Shown piece after piece: positions 62,534 through 64,000 of a stretch of DNA of 64,000 bases. Location of the stretch: positions 1 to 64,000 of the forward strand of contig NZ_FWXR01000024.1 in assembly GCF_900176465.1 (NCBI RefSeq), written 5' to 3'. The translations under genes were made by a program, and so were the position numbers. The notes below the pieces were generated by a model, which saw only the letters and a program-made list of their open reading frames with translations, was not told the DNA's origin and searched no databases. This DNA comes from Fulvimarina manganoxydans (lineage in GTDB: Bacteria; Pseudomonadota; Alphaproteobacteria; Rhizobiales; Rhizobiaceae). Within the stretch, counting starts at the first letter, position 1, and each line of letters begins with the position of its first letter.

Positions 62534-62814
62534 TCCTCGTTGATCGTCTCGCGCCTTCGCAACGAAAGCACTTCGCCATTGTCATCGCGAATATCTACGA
62601 CCCGGTAAGCTCGCTTTAAAGCGGGGTCGATCGTTAGATTTGAAAGGGCGGAACGAGGCGTATTCCACGGACGGGAAAAACCAACCGTCACCCTCCAAAC
62701 ATTTCTGCTCTCGTCGTATTCGATTTCCTCAAGGCCGAGATTCGTTAGCCCTTCCTCAGCAAGAAGGTCAGTTACGTAGGTTTTAGCTCGCCTTACAGCT
62801 TCTTTCACGTCCAT
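62530..62814 (-). CDS. Small protein paired with the PIN-domain protein, candidate antitoxin of unrecognised family
   Basis: A 94-residue acidic protein starting MDVKEAVRRAKTYVTDLLAE, followed by NVWRVTVGFSRPWNTPRSAL and YRVVDIRDDNGEVLSLRRRE. The predicted helix-then-beta-sheet fold resembles a PepSY/cystatin-like unit, not the ribbon-helix-helix, AbrB or Phd antitoxins normally paired with VapC. It precedes and overlaps the PIN gene. Antitoxin role is inferred from context alone. Confidence 0.75.
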   Translation of the reverse strand: MDVKEAVRRAKTYVTDLLAEEGLTNLGLEEIEYDESRNVWRVTVGFSRPWNTPRSALSNLTIDPALKRAYRVVDIRDDNGEVLSLRRRETINEE

Positions 62815-62872
62815 GACGCCCTCGCCGATTGATCCTCAAGATCGCATAAAAACACGGAAGGCGGCAAGCGAT

Positions 62873-63451
62873 TCACCCCTTCTCCCGCTCCACCTCGGCC
62901 AGATGGTCGATGATCTTCTCCAACAGCCAGCCCCAGGCCTTTTCCTCGTCGGGCCCCGCCGTCTTGTCGATGGCGATCTTGAGATAGGCGAGTTCGTCTT
63001 CGATCTTCTCGGCCGGCAGCATCTTGAGGCGCGACGCGAGGATGGCGGCTTCGAGAACGGCGGCCTTCGCCCGGTTCATGCCGGTGAAGGGACGATGCTG
63101 GCCGGAGGCGGCGATGCGGCAGCGATAGCGCGGCCTCACCTCGTCTTCGCGCAGATCGACGACTTCGAGAACGTCATGGGCGAGCGCGGCTTCGAGGCGG
63201 GGAATGTCGCAGCCTTCGATCGGTGTCAGCGGCCAGTCCTTGCGCCCCGTCAGGCAGCCGGCGAAGATCAGCGCGTCGTCCGTATAGTTGACGACCGCCC
63301 GGCCCGTTTCGGCGATATTGTCGAGGGTGCGCGAGGGCCTGAAGGGTGCGACGATCCAGTGATCGCCATCCTCGATGATGCCGAGCGGGGCGATATGGAT
63401 GCGGCCATCCCCCCCCTTCGTCGTCAGCACCGTCTCGCGGATATAGGGCAT
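62873..63451 (-). CDS. DUF447 family protein, methanopterin-linked C1 cluster
   Basis: A 192-residue protein with the DUF447 pattern MPYIRETVLTTKGGDGRIHI, APFRPSRTLDNIAETGRAVV and NYTDDALIFAGCLTG, a flavin-reductase-like split-barrel fold in known structures. In methylotrophic bacteria DUF447 genes occur in clusters for tetrahydromethanopterin-dependent formaldehyde oxidation; a role in cofactor synthesis is supposed but unproven. It overlaps the next gene upstream by 28 bases. Confidence 0.85.
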   Translation of the reverse strand: MPYIRETVLTTKGGDGRIHIAPLGIIEDGDHWIVAPFRPSRTLDNIAETGRAVVNYTDDALIFAGCLTGRKDWPLTPIEGCDIPRLEAALAHDVLEVVDLREDEVRPRYRCRIAASGQHRPFTGMNRAKAAVLEAAILASRLKMLPAEKIEDELAYLKIAIDKTAGPDEEKAWGWLLEKIIDHLAEVEREKG

Positions 63452-64000
63452 GAGGCCTCCCCTTCGTCTGCGTCCGCCGCCTCGTCGCTCGCCGGACCGG
63501 CCGCTTCGTTGTCGTCCGCGTCTTTGTCGCCCTTCGCCTTGCCGGTCTTGGCCTTCAGCGTGTGGCCGGCTTTTTCCAGCCGCGTGCGGTCGGCCTCGCG
63601 CGGCGGAGCCGCGACGCCGAAATCGAGCGGATTGTCCTGGGCATAGCGCTTGCCGAGGGAGAAGGCGATCTCCGCCTTCTGCAATTCGGCACCGAGATAA
63701 AAGGCATGCCCAATATCCTCGCCCACATCGATATGGGGGAAGAATTCGAAGGCGTCCGTCTCCACCACATGGACGTCACGATTGTAGAGATGGACCCCGT
63801 CCTCGGCGACCTGGATGCGATAGTTGCGATCCTTCACGTCGGCCGCCATCTCGGCGATCTCGGCCGGGCTTGCCGAAAAGGGCCGAACGTCATGGGCGGT
63901 CATCAGCCCGGCCGAATAGCCGCGCGGCAGCGCATTGTCCTGACGCGCGGCGAAGAGCATGCGCCGGGCGAGATCGTGCTCGGCCACCGTGCGGCGCGTA
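63424..64000 (-). CDS. Dihydropteroate synthase-like protein of the methanopterin pathway, C-terminal part (runs off window)
   Basis: About 192 residues are visible; the frame is open to the window edge, so the N-terminal part lies outside. The visible pattern NRDVHVVETDAFEFFPHIDV, GHAFYLGAELQKAEIAFSLG and KRYAQDNPLDFGVAAPPRE is the C-terminal half of the DHPS-like (DUF6513) protein encoded in H4MPT clusters of methylotrophs. The last 45 residues are a lysine- and acid-rich variable tail. Partner of the DUF447 gene that follows it. Confidence 0.75.
   Translation of the reverse strand, partial: TRRTVAEHDLARRMLFAARQDNALPRGYSAGLMTAHDVRPFSASPAEIAEMAADVKDRNYRIQVAEDGVHLYNRDVHVVETDAFEFFPHIDVGEDIGHAFYLGAELQKAEIAFSLGKRYAQDNPLDFGVAAPPREADRTRLEKAGHTLKAKTGKAKGDKDADDNEAAGPASDEAADADEGEASCPISARRC

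Overview
The window looks like the chromosome of a high-GC alphaproteobacterium of the order Hyphomicrobiales (Rhizobiales). The main evidence is the block ialB-like / tldD / ctaC / ctaD / ctaB / coxF-like / ctaG / ctaE / DUF983 / SURF1 / ispH / thrB / rnhA, a gene order typical of that order. Genes of the tetrahydromethanopterin-linked C1 pathway begin at the right edge, which suggests methylotrophic capacity. No prophage and no CRISPR array are visible. Genus was not determined.

Layout. 1-82: the last 26 codons of a transposase of probable IS110 type, followed by a REP-like palindrome. 292-12174: rnhA, thrB, ispH and the aa3-type cytochrome c oxidase assembly and structural operon on the minus strand, then the IalB-like protein and TldD on plus. 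12174-12447: a strongly palindromic intergenic repeat. 12448-24047: a secreted CAP/DUF4214 protein, a sirtuin, pdxH, two c-type cytochromes, sodB, a class IV aminotransferase, a haloacid dehalogenase, an L,D-transpeptidase, and the divergent pair katA/oxyR. 24049-30558: transporters (TauE, MFS, DMT), a thioesterase, DUF1176 and DUF1499 proteins, and periplasmic Cu,Zn-SOD. 30803-34383: a tripartite tricarboxylate transporter (tctCBA).

34785-42153 is the most unusual part. It is a co-oriented run of five genes: an orphan double-ATPase of the Dpp/Opp/Yej type; an ABC-exporter-like protein that has lost its Walker A lysine and Walker B glutamate and carries an internally duplicated segment inside its ATPase domain; a stand-alone cyclic-nucleotide-binding protein; a metallo-beta-lactamase-fold hydrolase; and a class III nucleotide cyclase with atypical substrate-binding residues. 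The last four look like a self-contained cyclic-nucleotide signalling device that senses, hydrolyses and synthesises the messenger next to a probably ATPase-dead membrane protein.

42332-58065 is mostly housekeeping: rho, two small outer-membrane lipoproteins, asd, a large disordered single-pass membrane protein, purA, a DMT exporter, an ImmA/IrrE peptidase with a membrane partner beside tRNA-Gly(CCC), eda, xseA, a queuosine-precursor transporter behind a candidate preQ1-I riboswitch, rpmB, a cupin and gloB. 58205-61917 encodes a PaoABC-type molybdenum aldehyde oxidoreductase that lacks the usual Tat signal. 62063-62814 is a PIN-domain toxin-antitoxin-like pair. 62873-64000 starts the methanopterin-linked genes and runs off the window.

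Two families of dispersed palindromic repeats sit in intergenic gaps, often directly after stop codons. Many intergenic hairpins act as likely terminators.
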